A stretch of 42,397 nucleotides of DNA from Entophlyctis helioformis (lineage: Eukaryota > Chytridiomycota > Chytridiomycetes > Chytridiales > Chytriomycetaceae): assembly GCA_025526915.1 (NCBI GenBank), contig JAHLKH010000206.1, positions 1 through 42,397 on the forward strand, in the 5' to 3' direction. Positions 9,524-19,542 of the stretch are shown here, in pieces. Position numbers and translations under genes: made by a program. Numbering within the stretch: the stretch's first letter is position 1; every line of letters begins with the position of its first letter. The notes below the pieces were generated by a model, which was not told the origin of the DNA, did no database searches, and was given only the letters and a program-made list of their open reading frames with translations.

Positions 9524-10183
9524 TCATGAGGGGATCCGCTCGAGAGCCTCCATAATCGAGATCGAGTTGCCGCGAATGACCTGCACGACAGCAATGTCAG
9601 CAAGCGATCGTCGGCTCCAAGGTGCGATCCTCCGTAACAGCCAGCCTTAAAGCCAGACGGACAGACTCACAAGACTGCCGAGGCTGGTGCGCTCGCTGTC
9701 CGACACCTCCTCAAAGGCATCCTCGAGCACAATGTTCATGAACGGGTCGAATCCTGGTGCGTAGCTGCGTGTCAGTCGGGGCTGGCCAGGGACAGCAAGA
9801 GCGCGAGCAAGAGCGAGAGCCGGCACACACCTCTCAGCACGCCAGTGACCTTGCGGTTGCCGTTGAGTTGGACAAACATGCGCTTGTCCATGTACCTGCA
9901 CCGTGGCCATGGCAGCGTGTGTGCAGTGTCAGTTCCTGTGTCTCTGTCTCTGTCGCTGTCTCCGTCGCTGGCTGCCGGCTGCTGGACTTGGCGCACGGAG
10001 ATCAGCTTGCTGTGCAAGACTGTCGAGCACCAGCGTGCCGAAAGACGGGCTGGCAGTCTGGCAGCAGCGCCCCCGTCCAGTGCCCTCGTCCAGTGCCATT
10101 GTCCAACGTCGGCGTGCAGCCAGCCACCAGATACCCCGGCGGCAGGCATACTTTTTGAGCTCGGGCACGGCTGGCTTGGGCAT
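9524..10183 (-). CDS. SNRPG: small nuclear ribonucleoprotein Sm G
   Basis: Sm G is one of seven proteins in the ring on spliceosomal U snRNAs. Four small exons, 10183-10152, 9895-9831, 9753-9671 and 9580-9524, add to 237 nt (78 residues), matching the 76-80 residues usual for the family. The Sm1 motif is seen in DKRMFVQLNGNRKVTGVLRG, followed by DPFMNIVLEDAFEE, and Sm2 in LGSLVIRGNSISIMEAL. The start MPKPAVPELKKYM aligns with the family N-terminus, which fixes the tiny 32-nt first exon. Gene order and strand are the same as the neighbouring eIF2B gene, whose stop is 97 bp upstream of this start codon. Confidence 0.95.
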
Positions 10184-10280
10184 GCTGTATGTTGAGAGCG
10201 ATTGGTGAGAGTCAGGATATGCACCGGATTTGTATTGTGAACACCGCCTCAAGGACAACGACTGGATGTGCAGCCGGCCA

Positions 10281-12895
10281 CTACTTGAACTCGCTCTGCT
10301 GGGCATCGCGGAGCACAGACAACACCGATGTGCTCAGGATAAGCCCAAGCTCGCACACGACAGCAGTGACAAACTTGGCCGGCGTCACGTCGTAGTGGAG
10401 ATTGAGCAGCTTGAGCGGATCCACGTCGCGCCATCCCTTTGTTGCTCCCATCGCGCCGCCAGCCGTCTTGTCCGGCAGCGGAACCGTCGCTGGCAGACGC
10501 TCGGCAAGAGGACGGTTGGACACGTCGACAAGATCGTCTGGGTTGCCAATCTCGTTCCACACAAACGAGTCGAGACGCACTTGGTCGGAGAACTTGAGCG
10601 TGCCGCAGAGCACAATGACGGGGATCTTGGCGTCAAAGGCCGTCATGGCCACCACGGCCGTGCCGACGCGGGACATCACTGCACCGTTGGACAGAACCGC
10701 ACTGGCGCCAATGATCACCTTGGTCGCTTCCTTGACCACAAACGGCAGCGCGTTGGAGAGCACATATGTGCACTTGATGCCAGCTTGCGTCAGAATCTTC
10801 AGCATCGTCTTGCCTAAGCCCACACAAGGCCGGGCAGATTACGGACATGGTCAGTCTAGCGGCTATCCAGCCATCATCCAGCAACCGATTCACTCAAGAA
10901 ACGCCCCCACCTTCCAGCTTGGGACGGCCGTCGACAACAATCACACGAAAGTCAAAGCCTTGCGCGTGTGCTTCCAACAGCAGCTGAATCACAACGGACG
11001 ATCTGTGCGTCACCCCACAAACGACATCAATGTCAACCAAGCAAGGCCTTGGCCAGAAACCACAGGCCGGGCAGCTTGACAGACCTGCCATAGGTCAAAA
11101 TGACATCGCCGTTCTTGATCTTCTTGGCATCAATGACCGTGTTCACAATGACCGTGTCGCGCAAACGATACGGTCTTGGATAAATCTTTCAATGGCTCGC
11201 ACATCTGCTTCTTGGCCTGACCACCACCGCGCCATTCACACGTCAGCAAAATGATTATTGCAGCCATGCATAGAATATTCGCCCTACATCTGCATCAGGT
11301 AAGTCGATCGAGAGCGATGCAATGTCCTGCTTGATCTGGCGAATGGCCGTCTTCATGCTGGCACAGAGCGAGCGCATGTTGTTGAGGAAATCAACCTGCT
11401 TGCTGATGTGCTGGGTCAGGTTGCGCTGGAGAGACGTGCCTTCGGGGGTGCTGTAGTCCATGATGACCTGTTTGCCATGCATGCGGTTAGATCAGACATG
11501 CCCATCCCCTCTGGATATCGCGCAACGCAAGACTTGCCTTTTTGAAGGCAAGGAGCATGGCCATGCATCTCGCATTGCCGCCAGAAATGACAAACTCGGA
11601 ATAGTGCTGTCCAAGGCTGCGAACAACTGGATGCACCAAATCGTGGACCTTGGCTTCGGCAGCGATCGTGTTCTCTCGCTCGTATTGCGGCAGATGCGAA
11701 AACAACGGCACAAGCTTCTGAGACTTGCTTGCAGCTGCATGCTTCTCGGCAGCCTTCTTGTGTGCTTTAAATGCGCCAGCATGCCAGAAACAGGCTTGAG
11801 CGAGCCATCGCCGGCCTGGAATTGCGTCTGGCCGGCAGTCTGCTGGCCGCTTTGCTGATGTTGCTGCTGGCCACCGCCACCACCACCGCCGCTGCCTTTA
11901 CCACCCTTGGGCTTGGGCAGGCCAGCTTCCTCGCGTAAACGCTTCTCTTCACGCTGCTGCTCCTGGAGTGCACGACGCTCGGCCTTTGTCATATCCTTTT
12001 GCTGCTTGCGTGGGGGCTCGCCAGAGGCTGCACCTGCAGGAGGGCCAGAGTTGCCGTCCTTGGGAGGCTTCTGCTGCTGCTGTTGCTTGTTCTTTTTAGA
12101 TCCCTGACCCTGCTGCTGCTGTTGCTGACCTTGCTGCTGCTGACCTTGCTGCTTCTGCTGTTTCTGAGGAGTTGGCGGCTGGGCGATGCTGCTGCGGGCG
12201 CTCTCGTCTTCTTTGATGGTCTCGCCCATCTGAGCATGCATCTTGACCTTGTTCTGGTGCTCTTCAGAAAAGAGACGGTCCTCAAACGACTGGCGCGACG
12301 GAGAGCCAACACGAAGGGACGTGATGGAGTTGCGCTTGATGCTGGATGCGATTGGTGCGGCGGCCTTGGCGGATGTGGACAGCGATGCGATGGGCGGCGT
12401 CAGTGCAGATGCGTCCGAGGCCAGCTGCGATGACACGACCGAGTCGGCATTGGTGGATTTGGGTCTGTGCGGGCGACGTTCATGTGAGCAGCAGAACGGC
12501 CAGAGTGGGGATGCAAGGCTGTTCCCCCGCAGTCGGCCGCCCGCCGGCGCCAACCAACCTGATGTCCTGCACGCCGCCATACGGCTTGGCCTGGCTGCTG
12601 CCGCCGCCAGTCTCGTCGCCGGCCTGGGCCCGCAGCCGCCGTGGTGCAGAGGGCGAGAGTGTGTGCGCCAGCGTCAGCTGCGTCAGATCCAGACAGCCGC
12701 ACAGCATTCCAAGCTGCCAGCAAACAGGGCGAGGTGTGTGCATGCGTCCTTGTGCGCTGCGGCACTGCATGGCCACACAGCAGCACGGCAGCGCAGCAGC
12801 GCATGGGCAGGGCAACGCACCGTGGCCGATGGGCTGAAGCCGACAACGGTCTTTTTGGGCTGGCTCTTGCCACTGGCGCTGTTCGGCTTGCTCAT
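10281..12895 (-). CDS. GCD2: translation initiation factor eIF2B, delta subunit
   Basis: Regulatory subunit of the decameric guanine-nucleotide exchange factor for eIF2. Exons: 12895-12821, 12424-11538, 11467-11288, 11216-11085, 11002-10911 and 10813-10281; about 633 residues after frame repair. The N-terminus is a charged, Gln/Lys-rich tail. The C-terminal half is the conserved eIF2B alpha/beta/delta domain: VRSLGQHYSEFVISGGNARC, STPEGTSLQRNLTQHI, NGDVILTYG, FRVIVVDGRPKLEG, GASAVLSNGAVMSRVGTAV and FSDQVRLDSFVWNE. The intron after 11538 has a GC donor (GCAAGT). Three one-base losses are needed to keep frame: near 11769-11771 (AAA run), near 11194-11195 and at 11163-11165 (AAA run). With them every exon phase fits, so sequence error is more likely than a pseudogene. 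First exon assigned by phase and composition only. Confidence 0.9.
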
Positions 12896-12935
12896 TGATG
12901 GTTTGCCCGTCAACCAGAACCCAACAATCGCGACA
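12896..12935. promoter_or_regulatory. 40-bp interval between divergent start codons
   Basis: The proposed eIF2B delta start (12895, reverse) and the ARMC3 start (12936, forward) are only 40 bp apart. A shared promoter, or 5' leaders that overlap the opposite gene, is required if both first exons are right. No TATA box is visible. Confidence 0.45.
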
Positions 12936-15900
12936 ATGATGAGCTCGACAGAGCCGACCGCCGTAAGTCGGAGGCATCGCGAGAGTGCCTGCGGAACCCC
13001 AGTGGACGGCTACTGGACAGCTGACACGCGGCTCGCATGGAAAACACGATACCCTGCACAGTGCGACTTTACGCAGGTTGGCGTGTCGGACGTGCGTACG
13101 CTCATCCTGCTGCTCAACTCGCCCGAGCCAGCCGTCTGCGCCGTGGCTGTCGACGCGCTCACCAAATACGCTGATGCCTGCAAGTACCACGCTTTGTGCT
13201 GGCTGTTGTCGTGTTATTGGCGCTGCTGCTGCTGCTGCTGCTGTTCCACTGCGACTGCTGCCCATGCTAAGGAATGGCTCATTTTCCTTTCCCTGCATCC
13301 TACTTTCACGGCTGCCAGCCATCAAGCACCGCACGCAGCTGCTCAACTTGAATGTCGTGCGGCCGCTCATCGACCTCACCACGTCGAAAGATGCCGCCGT
13401 CAAGAAAGCCTCAGTCGCGTGTCTCGCGTCAGTCACCGAACTCAGTTGCGTATCCACTCGGCTGGCATTTCAATGAGGATTGCTGTGCTGACTGTGGGCT
13501 CATCCTCAACAGACGACGTCCACCAAGACATGCGTCGCCGAGACCTCATGGATGTTCTCATCAGCACGCTGTCGCGTGAGGACTCGGTCGAGATCCAGGA
13601 CGAGGCTGCATTCGCCCTTGCCAACATTGCAAAGGACTGTGAGTCTGCTTCGTGGTCTGTCGTGTGTTTGAAGCCATACCCGCCAATGCTCACATGCAAC
13701 CGACTCGCGTGCATTTATAGTCGCAAACAAAGCAGACATCAGAAAGGCCGGCGGCATCAAGGTGCTCGTCAAGCTGCTTGAATCGCCCGATCCCGATGTC
13801 AAGAAGAACGTGGCCCTGGCCCTGTCCATGCTCCTCGATGACTGTATGTATGCCGTCTTTCCAATGTCCTTGTCTTCTTTCGGCTCACCTATTTTACACA
13901 TCCCAGTCTCCAACCGCACAGAGATTCGCTATGTCAATGGCATCAGCCCCTTGCTGGACCTTCTTGCGTCAGAGTTTCAGGAAGTGCTTGAAAATGCCCT
14001 CAACAGTCTCATTCGTTGCGCTGAGGACTGTAAGTGTCTGTTGCCTTGGCGTGGCATTCTTGTGTACTGACAGACACGAGCAACGTTAGACAGCAACCGA
14101 GGCGAGATCCGCAAACTGAACGGCATTCGTCGCCTTGTCGACCTCATCTCGCAAGACCCAGGAGACGCCCATCAGCTGGCGCTCCAGTGTCTATGCAACT
14201 GTCTCGAAGAGGGTTCGTTGGTCGGTTGCTGCCACCTTGTTGATCATACATGCACGCCATCCTCACCAATCTGCCCGCTCACATCCATGCAGCCGAAGCG
14301 GCAAACTCGCTTGCCGATGCGAATGGCATTGCGCCTCTCATCAAGCTCATCCAGGTAGATGACAACAAACTCAAGCGCTTTGCTAGTCTGGCACTCGCCA
14401 AAGCCTCCAAGATCGAGCGCACGCAGAACATTGGGCGTGAAGCCGGCGCGTTGCAGCCGCTCATCAACAATCTGGCATCCAATGACGCTGCTGTTGTGAG
14501 CTCGGCAGCCACGGCACTCGCAGCCCTTGGAAAGAATGGTTCGTCGCACCCTCATCCGCAAACGTGTGGCTGTGTCCATTGCGTGATGCTAACTCTGCTG
14601 GCATGCCAGACGCGAACCAGATGGAGCTGGCAAAGCTGAATGTGACAGACTCGCTCATCAAGCTGCTTGGCCATGACGATGCTGAAGTAAAGCGCGAGGC
14701 TGTTGCAGCGCTTTCGAGTATGTTCATCAACGGTAAGTCAAGCGACATCCAAGCAAGGTGTCTGCCGTTTTCGTGTCTCTCAGTCTGACGTTGATTCTGC
14801 CAACAGCCAAGGTTCGCAACAAGATCCGCAACACGGACACAATCGTTGCCGTGATTAAGCTGATTGGATCCGATGATCCGCAAACCATTGTCAATGCGTC
14901 CGAGTGTCTGTCGAACATGGCTGAAGACTGTAAGATCTTGGTCGCATACTGAATTGCATTGCATTGCATGGCATTGCATGGCTAGACCTGCTCACAACAC
15001 CAACGGCACATATCCACGGCAGACTCGAACCGCGCCGAGATCATCAAGCAGAATGGTGTCCAGGCCATGCTTGCGTCGCTTGAAAAGCCAGACTTTAAGG
15101 CTCAAATGTCGCTCTGTCTGACGCTTGCACGCTGTCTTCAAGAGCGTGAGTGGCATCTTGGCAAAGCAGATGCGTGTTTGCGTGGCTATCTTGACTCAAA
15201 TGCTGCTCTCTAGCCGATGGCCAGATGGTGCTTGCAAAGCAGACTGGTTTCAAGGGTCTGCTCAAGATTGTCGAGCTACTTGGCTGCAAAGACGTCAACG
15301 TGTGTCGCAACGCGGCGTACACGCTGTCCAATGCAACCCAGTATGGTGAGAATGGACCGAGTATTGGTTGTTGCGCATATGGGTTCATTCATGCCCGCTA
15401 AGCTCTGCCATCTTTGTGGTTCAGAGCAAAATGCGGTCGCTGCATGCAATGCAGGTGCTTTGGAGGCTCTCATTGCTCTTTCAAAGGAGGGTCTCAAGAG
15501 CTCGACAAAGTTTGCCGCAGATGCCATGGAGAAGCTCCTCAACCACCGTAAGCCAGTCCTATGCGGCCATCGTCCAGCCATCGCTCCGCACTTTCTAACG
15601 CATTTCGTTGCAGATCTGTCTGCAAAATACTGGCTGCGCAACCATGTCACGCCAGAAAACATCATCACAGACGGTTTCTACGACATTGGCTTTGCGGGCA
15701 CAAAGCTCGAAGCCATCCAGAGCTTCCCGACGCTCGCCGATCTCCAATCACGGCCGATTGACAAGCGTCGCGAAGTCATTCTCGTGGACGCGGCGCAGGA
15801 CACAACACTGGCAGCCATTATCGCCTACCTAAGCGACGCGCTCGTCAACAAGTCCCCGCGCCAGCAAATCCAGCTCATCAGCACCGTGGTGTCGCGACTC

Positions 15901-16611
15901 ATGGGCGGCCCACTCGACGCCAACGCGAGCACGCAGGTTTCCGAGTTTGGATTCAAGTTCCGCGTGTCTGAGCTCAAGCTGCGCACGGGATCCAATGTGA
16001 TACCGATCGGCATGATCAACCAGGGCACATTCTACCACCGCGCACTGCTGTTCAAGGTCGTGTGCGATCGCGTTGGGCTTGGGCCGTGCCTGCTTGTGCG
16101 CGGCGAGTACCACCGTGCATGGAATATTGTGGATCTCAAGAAGCAGACCATGGTGGCACGGGCGGTTGCTGTCGCCAAGAAAGAAGCGGCACCGGTACTA
16201 CGACAGAAGCAGTCCGTTGCTGGTGGTGCTGGTGGTGCTGGCGGCGGTGCGGCTGGCACTGGAGCTGGGACGAGTGGAGCGAGTAGCAGCGGTAGTGGTG
16301 CCGCGGTTGGTGGCACAGCCGTTGCTGCATCGTCCATGGGCACTGCCGCTGGCTCGACTGCTGGGACAGCAGCCACAGCTAGTGGCATGAGTGGGTCTGG
16401 TGGTCTAAGCGGTACTGGGGTAGTCGCATCAGGATCGGGCGGTTCCAGCGCGTCTGCTATTCTCGAAGGCCTGCTGGGATCGCTTGCGGTGCCAGACGAC
16501 AGCCATCCGTACACGAGTGACGAACCTGCAGTGGTTGACCTCATGTTTGAGCCAGGCCGCCTGCTGGCGATGGGCAGTCAAGAGGCAGCTGCTTACCAGC
16601 GCATGAACTAG
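12936..16611 (+). CDS. ARMC3: ARMC3-type armadillo-repeat protein with C-terminal EDR1-like domain
   Basis: Exons: 12936-12962, 13077-13179, 13319-13444, 13513-13638, 13721-13843, 13907-14029, 14090-14212, 14293-14538, 14610-14732, 14807-14929, 15023-15145, 15214-15345, 15425-15547 and 15614-16611. They give 872 residues, about the size of animal ARMC3, a protein linked to cilia and sperm flagella. Residues 10 to about 540 are tandem ARM repeats (LIDLTTSKDAAVKKASVACL, GGIKVLVKLLESPDPDVKKN and so on). From about 540 a globular domain begins (YWLRNHVTPENIITDGFYDI), with features of the EDR1 domain found in ARMC3, such as REVILVDAAQD and LISTVVSRLMGGPL. It is interrupted by a Gly/Ala/Ser-rich low-complexity run of about 75 residues. 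Exons 3-13 are 123 nt or close to it (one is 246 nt), all phase 1. Intron 2 has a GC donor (GCAAGT at 13180). AATAAA lies 16 bp after the stop. Confidence 0.88.
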
Positions 16612-16627
16612 TTTGATCTGGCCAGCC

Positions 16628-16633
16628 AATAAA
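16628..16633 (+). terminator. AATAAA polyadenylation signal of the ARMC3 gene
   Basis: Canonical hexamer 16 bp downstream of the ARMC3 stop codon. Confidence 0.65.
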
Positions 16634-16720
16634 GCAAACGACTTTGAGGGCCATTGTGCCACGACAGCCTCGAAATCCGCCCAGCATGCCCGGCAGAGGC
16701 AATGAAATGACGTAACTGTC

Positions 16721-16728
16721 TGACGTCA
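16721..16728. promoter_or_regulatory. TGACGTCA (CRE/ATF-type) site
   Basis: Perfect 8-bp palindrome bound by ATF/CREB-type bZIP factors. It is 435 bp upstream of the first paralogue's start codon. The second paralogue has the same site. Confidence 0.5.
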
Positions 16729-17163
16729 TTGCTTGCTCTGAAGGAAAAGAAATCGCGGCCAACCCTTTGTTTTCAGCCCTTCGTGCCATTTCTACCAAAA
16801 CCTCTGCTCCTCTCATTCGCAAACTATTGTGAGCATTTCCTGTGCCTACCTGTAAGTCCTGTCATGCACCTGCGCGCACCTTTGTGTAAATGTCCATACC
16901 TGCTGCTCCTACCGTGCCTCTCTCTTGCTCGCGCACACACAATCTCTCTATCTTTGCGTCTCTCTGTGCCTCTCTGTGTCTATCTGTAAACTGCCATCCG
17001 CGTCCTATCGCCCTCAATTCTCAGTCGTCTGCGTCTGACGATTGCCCCGATTCTGTCACTCATCGATCTTCCTGCTCTGCCATCCACTACTCTTGTCGTC
17101 CAGTCATCCACAAAACTATTTTCCCACAAGTCGCTCTTCACCAGCATCCGTCACGCCTCAGAT

Positions 17164-19263
17164 ATGGAGTCCAGTCTCAAGCCAGACGGGCGAGTCCGAC
17201 GGGCCAACTCAATGGTCAAGTTCAGCGCTGAAGCGCCAGAGGCCGATTCCGTTGCTCCTTCGCCGCGCGCAACGGAAGCAGCGGGCCTCTCTGTCCCGCC
17301 GACCGATATCTATCCCCGCGCGTCTGTTTCGTCCGCCGTGCCCCTGACTATCCATGTGCAGGACGAGGACGGATGGCCAGCAAGACGCGTGTCCGTCCGC
17401 ACCAACTCCGCAATGGACCATGGCATGCAGCAGGTCCTTGGCTCGGATAACTACCGCTCAAAGAGTCGCTCGTCGTCCAGCCACGAGGTCCAGGATCATC
17501 ACAAAGACAGCAACCACGGCAACGATATTTCTGGCGTCAACGACAATGCCATTTTCAACAAGGCAGTGACCATCTCTGCCAGCGGATCGCTGTCGTCGCG
17601 GTTCCCGTTTGCGCGAGAGGTCAGCGAGACAGTCTCGACCAAGCTCAAGGAGATGCGCTGGGTCATTATCGCCATTACGGTCAACTCGCTCCTCATGTAC
17701 TACTGTGCCGGCATGAATGACGGCATTATTGTCCCACTGCACTATTCGATCGTCACGAGCGTTGGCTGTGTCGTCTTTGAGCTCGTTCTGCTCATCTCCA
17801 ACATCTTGACCTGCTATGCTTTGGATTCTGGCGCGTCTGCCTGGTTTGGATCGCTGCTTGGCGGCCAACGCGGTTTCTCTCTCTCGGTTTGCGGATTTTT
17901 CCAGGCGAGCCCGTTTGAAAAATGGGCATTTGCCAACCAGCTGTCGCTCAACAGCACATGCCGCCACATGCTCTCGCGGGCGTCGATCGTCTGGGTTCTT
18001 CTCGAGCTGATGAAGTGGATGACACCCATCGCTGCCACCTCGATCCACGGAAGCAGCATGCGCGTTGACAGCGGCTCTGTGGAATGCATCGTGTTCTCGC
18101 AAGATGGTACCCCCGTCGACCGCAAGTGGCCCAACGTTGTCGTCGAGGCTGGTGTCTCTGAGCTCATCTTTGGCACGGCCCTCGGCATTCTTCGCTCCGA
18201 GATGCCCGTAAACCAGACAACGTTTATCATGACACCACAGATCATTGGCGCGGTTGACGACGGCGACACCATCATTGGCCCTGGATACTTGACGACCATC
18301 TCGACCAACTGCGCATGCACAAAGAACAATCAGATCTCTGGCATCGAGGCTGCTGGCATTCCCACGACGGTGTCTGCTGCCCTACACGCGCGGTTCCAGA
18401 CGCTTGGCCACGAGCTCGGATGGGCCAATGCCATTGACATCCAGGACGACCACATCACTGTCCGCTCTCTACTCTCGGGGGCGGTTCTCTGCGGCGGCCG
18501 TAACGGCTCGTTCATTCCCATTTGCACCACAACGCTTAGCGACCATCGCGAGGCAACGGTCATGGTTCGCTACATGACAGATGGCACCACCGCGTCGATT
18601 GCGCCAGAGACCGTTACGATTCGCAAAGTAGGCAAGGTCGCCAACATTCGAGACTGGCTCGGCGCGTCTGTCCTCGCCATCTTTGACGGCCCCATCAGCT
18701 CGTTCGAACTTCCTGCGACGGTCCCAGGCGTGCTCAACCCGCTCATGTGGTGGACGTCGCCCAACCTCATGACCATCAACCCTGCACTGCTTGAGGGCGG
18801 CATCGAGACGAGCTTGTCGATCCTGATCCGTGGCGGCATGCAGCGCACCTACACGACCCATGGCGAGACATGCGCTCGCAATATCGCTGTCCCTGGCCAA
18901 AGTCTTGTTACCATGCTGCAGTACGGCACACACGTTTCCGTCTTCATTCTCTCGGTCCAGCTCTTCATGTGCGTGGTTGCGACGGTGGCATTCGTTCCCT
19001 GGCTCATGTCTCCATACCCTCTCGGCCCTTGCATCCGTGCTGTACGCGAGACCGTGTACTTTACCACGCTTGTAAACTCGTCGAGTGTCTGCCAAGGCTT
19101 TGACCAGCTCTGCAATGCGCAGCCGCATGCCATTTGGCAGTCGCTTGACATTGTGGTTCGCATCGGAGAGCCCATTGGCACGCGATCGGAGCCCATCGGC
19201 CACATCAGCATGGACCGTCCAAAACTGATGGGCTGGCTGACCAACGGCAAAAAGTACTACTAG
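17164..19263 (+). CDS. uncharacterised four-span membrane protein, tandem copy A
   Basis: Single uninterrupted frame of 699 residues; family not recognised. Residues 1-165 are polar, Ser-rich and probably cytosolic. Membrane spans are seen at about 166-184, 193-220, 274-293 and 591-615. Between spans 3 and 4 lies a domain of about 300 residues with several cysteines (for example CGGRNGSFIPICTTT) and N-glycosylation sequons, probably outside or lumenal. The tail (616-699) holds VCQGFDQLCNA and ends MDRPKLMGWLTNGKKYY. The copy 280 bp downstream shares the whole architecture and roughly half the residues from span 1 on. Lack of introns is unusual here: almost every neighbour is split. TGACGTCA and a CT-rich leader lie upstream. 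A receptor or cell-surface role is possible but there is no direct evidence. Confidence 0.85.
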   Translation: MESSLKPDGRVRRANSMVKFSAEAPEADSVAPSPRATEAAGLSVPPTDIYPRASVSSAVPLTIHVQDEDGWPARRVSVRTNSAMDHGMQQVLGSDNYRSKSRSSSSHEVQDHHKDSNHGNDISGVNDNAIFNKAVTISASGSLSSRFPFAREVSETVSTKLKEMRWVIIAITVNSLLMYYCAGMNDGIIVPLHYSIVTSVGCVVFELVLLISNILTCYALDSGASAWFGSLLGGQRGFSLSVCGFFQASPFEKWAFANQLSLNSTCRHMLSRASIVWVLLELMKWMTPIAATSIHGSSMRVDSGSVECIVFSQDGTPVDRKWPNVVVEAGVSELIFGTALGILRSEMPVNQTTFIMTPQIIGAVDDGDTIIGPGYLTTISTNCACTKNNQISGIEAAGIPTTVSAALHARFQTLGHELGWANAIDIQDDHITVRSLLSGAVLCGGRNGSFIPICTTTLSDHREATVMVRYMTDGTTASIAPETVTIRKVGKVANIRDWLGASVLAIFDGPISSFELPATVPGVLNPLMWWTSPNLMTINPALLEGGIETSLSILIRGGMQRTYTTHGETCARNIAVPGQSLVTMLQYGTHVSVFILSVQLFMCVVATVAFVPWLMSPYPLGPCIRAVRETVYFTTLVNSSSVCQGFDQLCNAQPHAIWQSLDIVVRIGEPIGTRSEPIGHISMDRPKLMGWLTNGKKYY

Positions 19264-19395
19264 TCCAGCATACTGGAGCACCATGACTACCCTAACATAC
19301 TGTGCCTTTCAAGAATTCTTACGTGTGTCCAATGAAATTGTTGTTCCATTTTCTGCGAGACACTTCGGCATACCCTTGAAGAAAAGTGCCAAGAT

Positions 19396-19428
19396 GCGGT
19401 CTGGACGCGGTCTGAACGCGGTCTGAAC
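19396..19428 (+). repeat. three tandem 11-bp repeats upstream of copy B
   Basis: GCGGTCTGGAC, GCGGTCTGAAC and GCGGTCTGAAC follow one another without gaps, 115 bp before the start codon of the second membrane-protein paralogue. They could be repeated factor-binding sites. Confidence 0.7.
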
Positions 19429-19450
19429 GCGACGGACGGATAACTTGGGC

Positions 19451-19458
19451 TGACGTCA
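19451..19458. promoter_or_regulatory. TGACGTCA (CRE/ATF-type) site
   Basis: Same palindrome as at 16721-16728, here 84 bp upstream of the copy B start codon. Presence in both paralogue promoters suggests a shared bZIP control, inferred from sequence only. Confidence 0.5.
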
Positions 19459-19542
19459 TGCATGAATCATGCGCGAGTACTTCACAGATCGCCTCCAGCG
19501 TTCTGACGAGCAGCTGCGATATTTTGCGCTTGGAGTCAAGAA

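Larger units (their letters stand above)
16612..17163 (+). promoter_or_regulatory. promoter region of the first four-span membrane gene
   Basis: It holds the ARMC3 poly(A) signal (16628-16633), a TGACGTCA site (16721-16728) with a half site (ATGACGTAA) just before it, and a strongly pyrimidine-rich leader from about 16840 to 17150 with repeated TCTCT and TCTGTG runs. No gene is seen. Long CT-rich leaders are common just upstream of fungal transcription starts. Confidence 0.6.

Noticed and set aside
12243..13781. Forward open frame of about 510 codons
   Set aside because: It runs antisense to the eIF2B delta exons and then through ARMC3 introns; composition is that of a shadow of CAG-rich coding sequence, and the ARMC3 exons use other frames.
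19396..19428. CRISPR-like array
   Set aside because: Units are 11 bp and contiguous without spacers; a simple tandem repeat. No CRISPR array or Cas gene is seen anywhere in the window.
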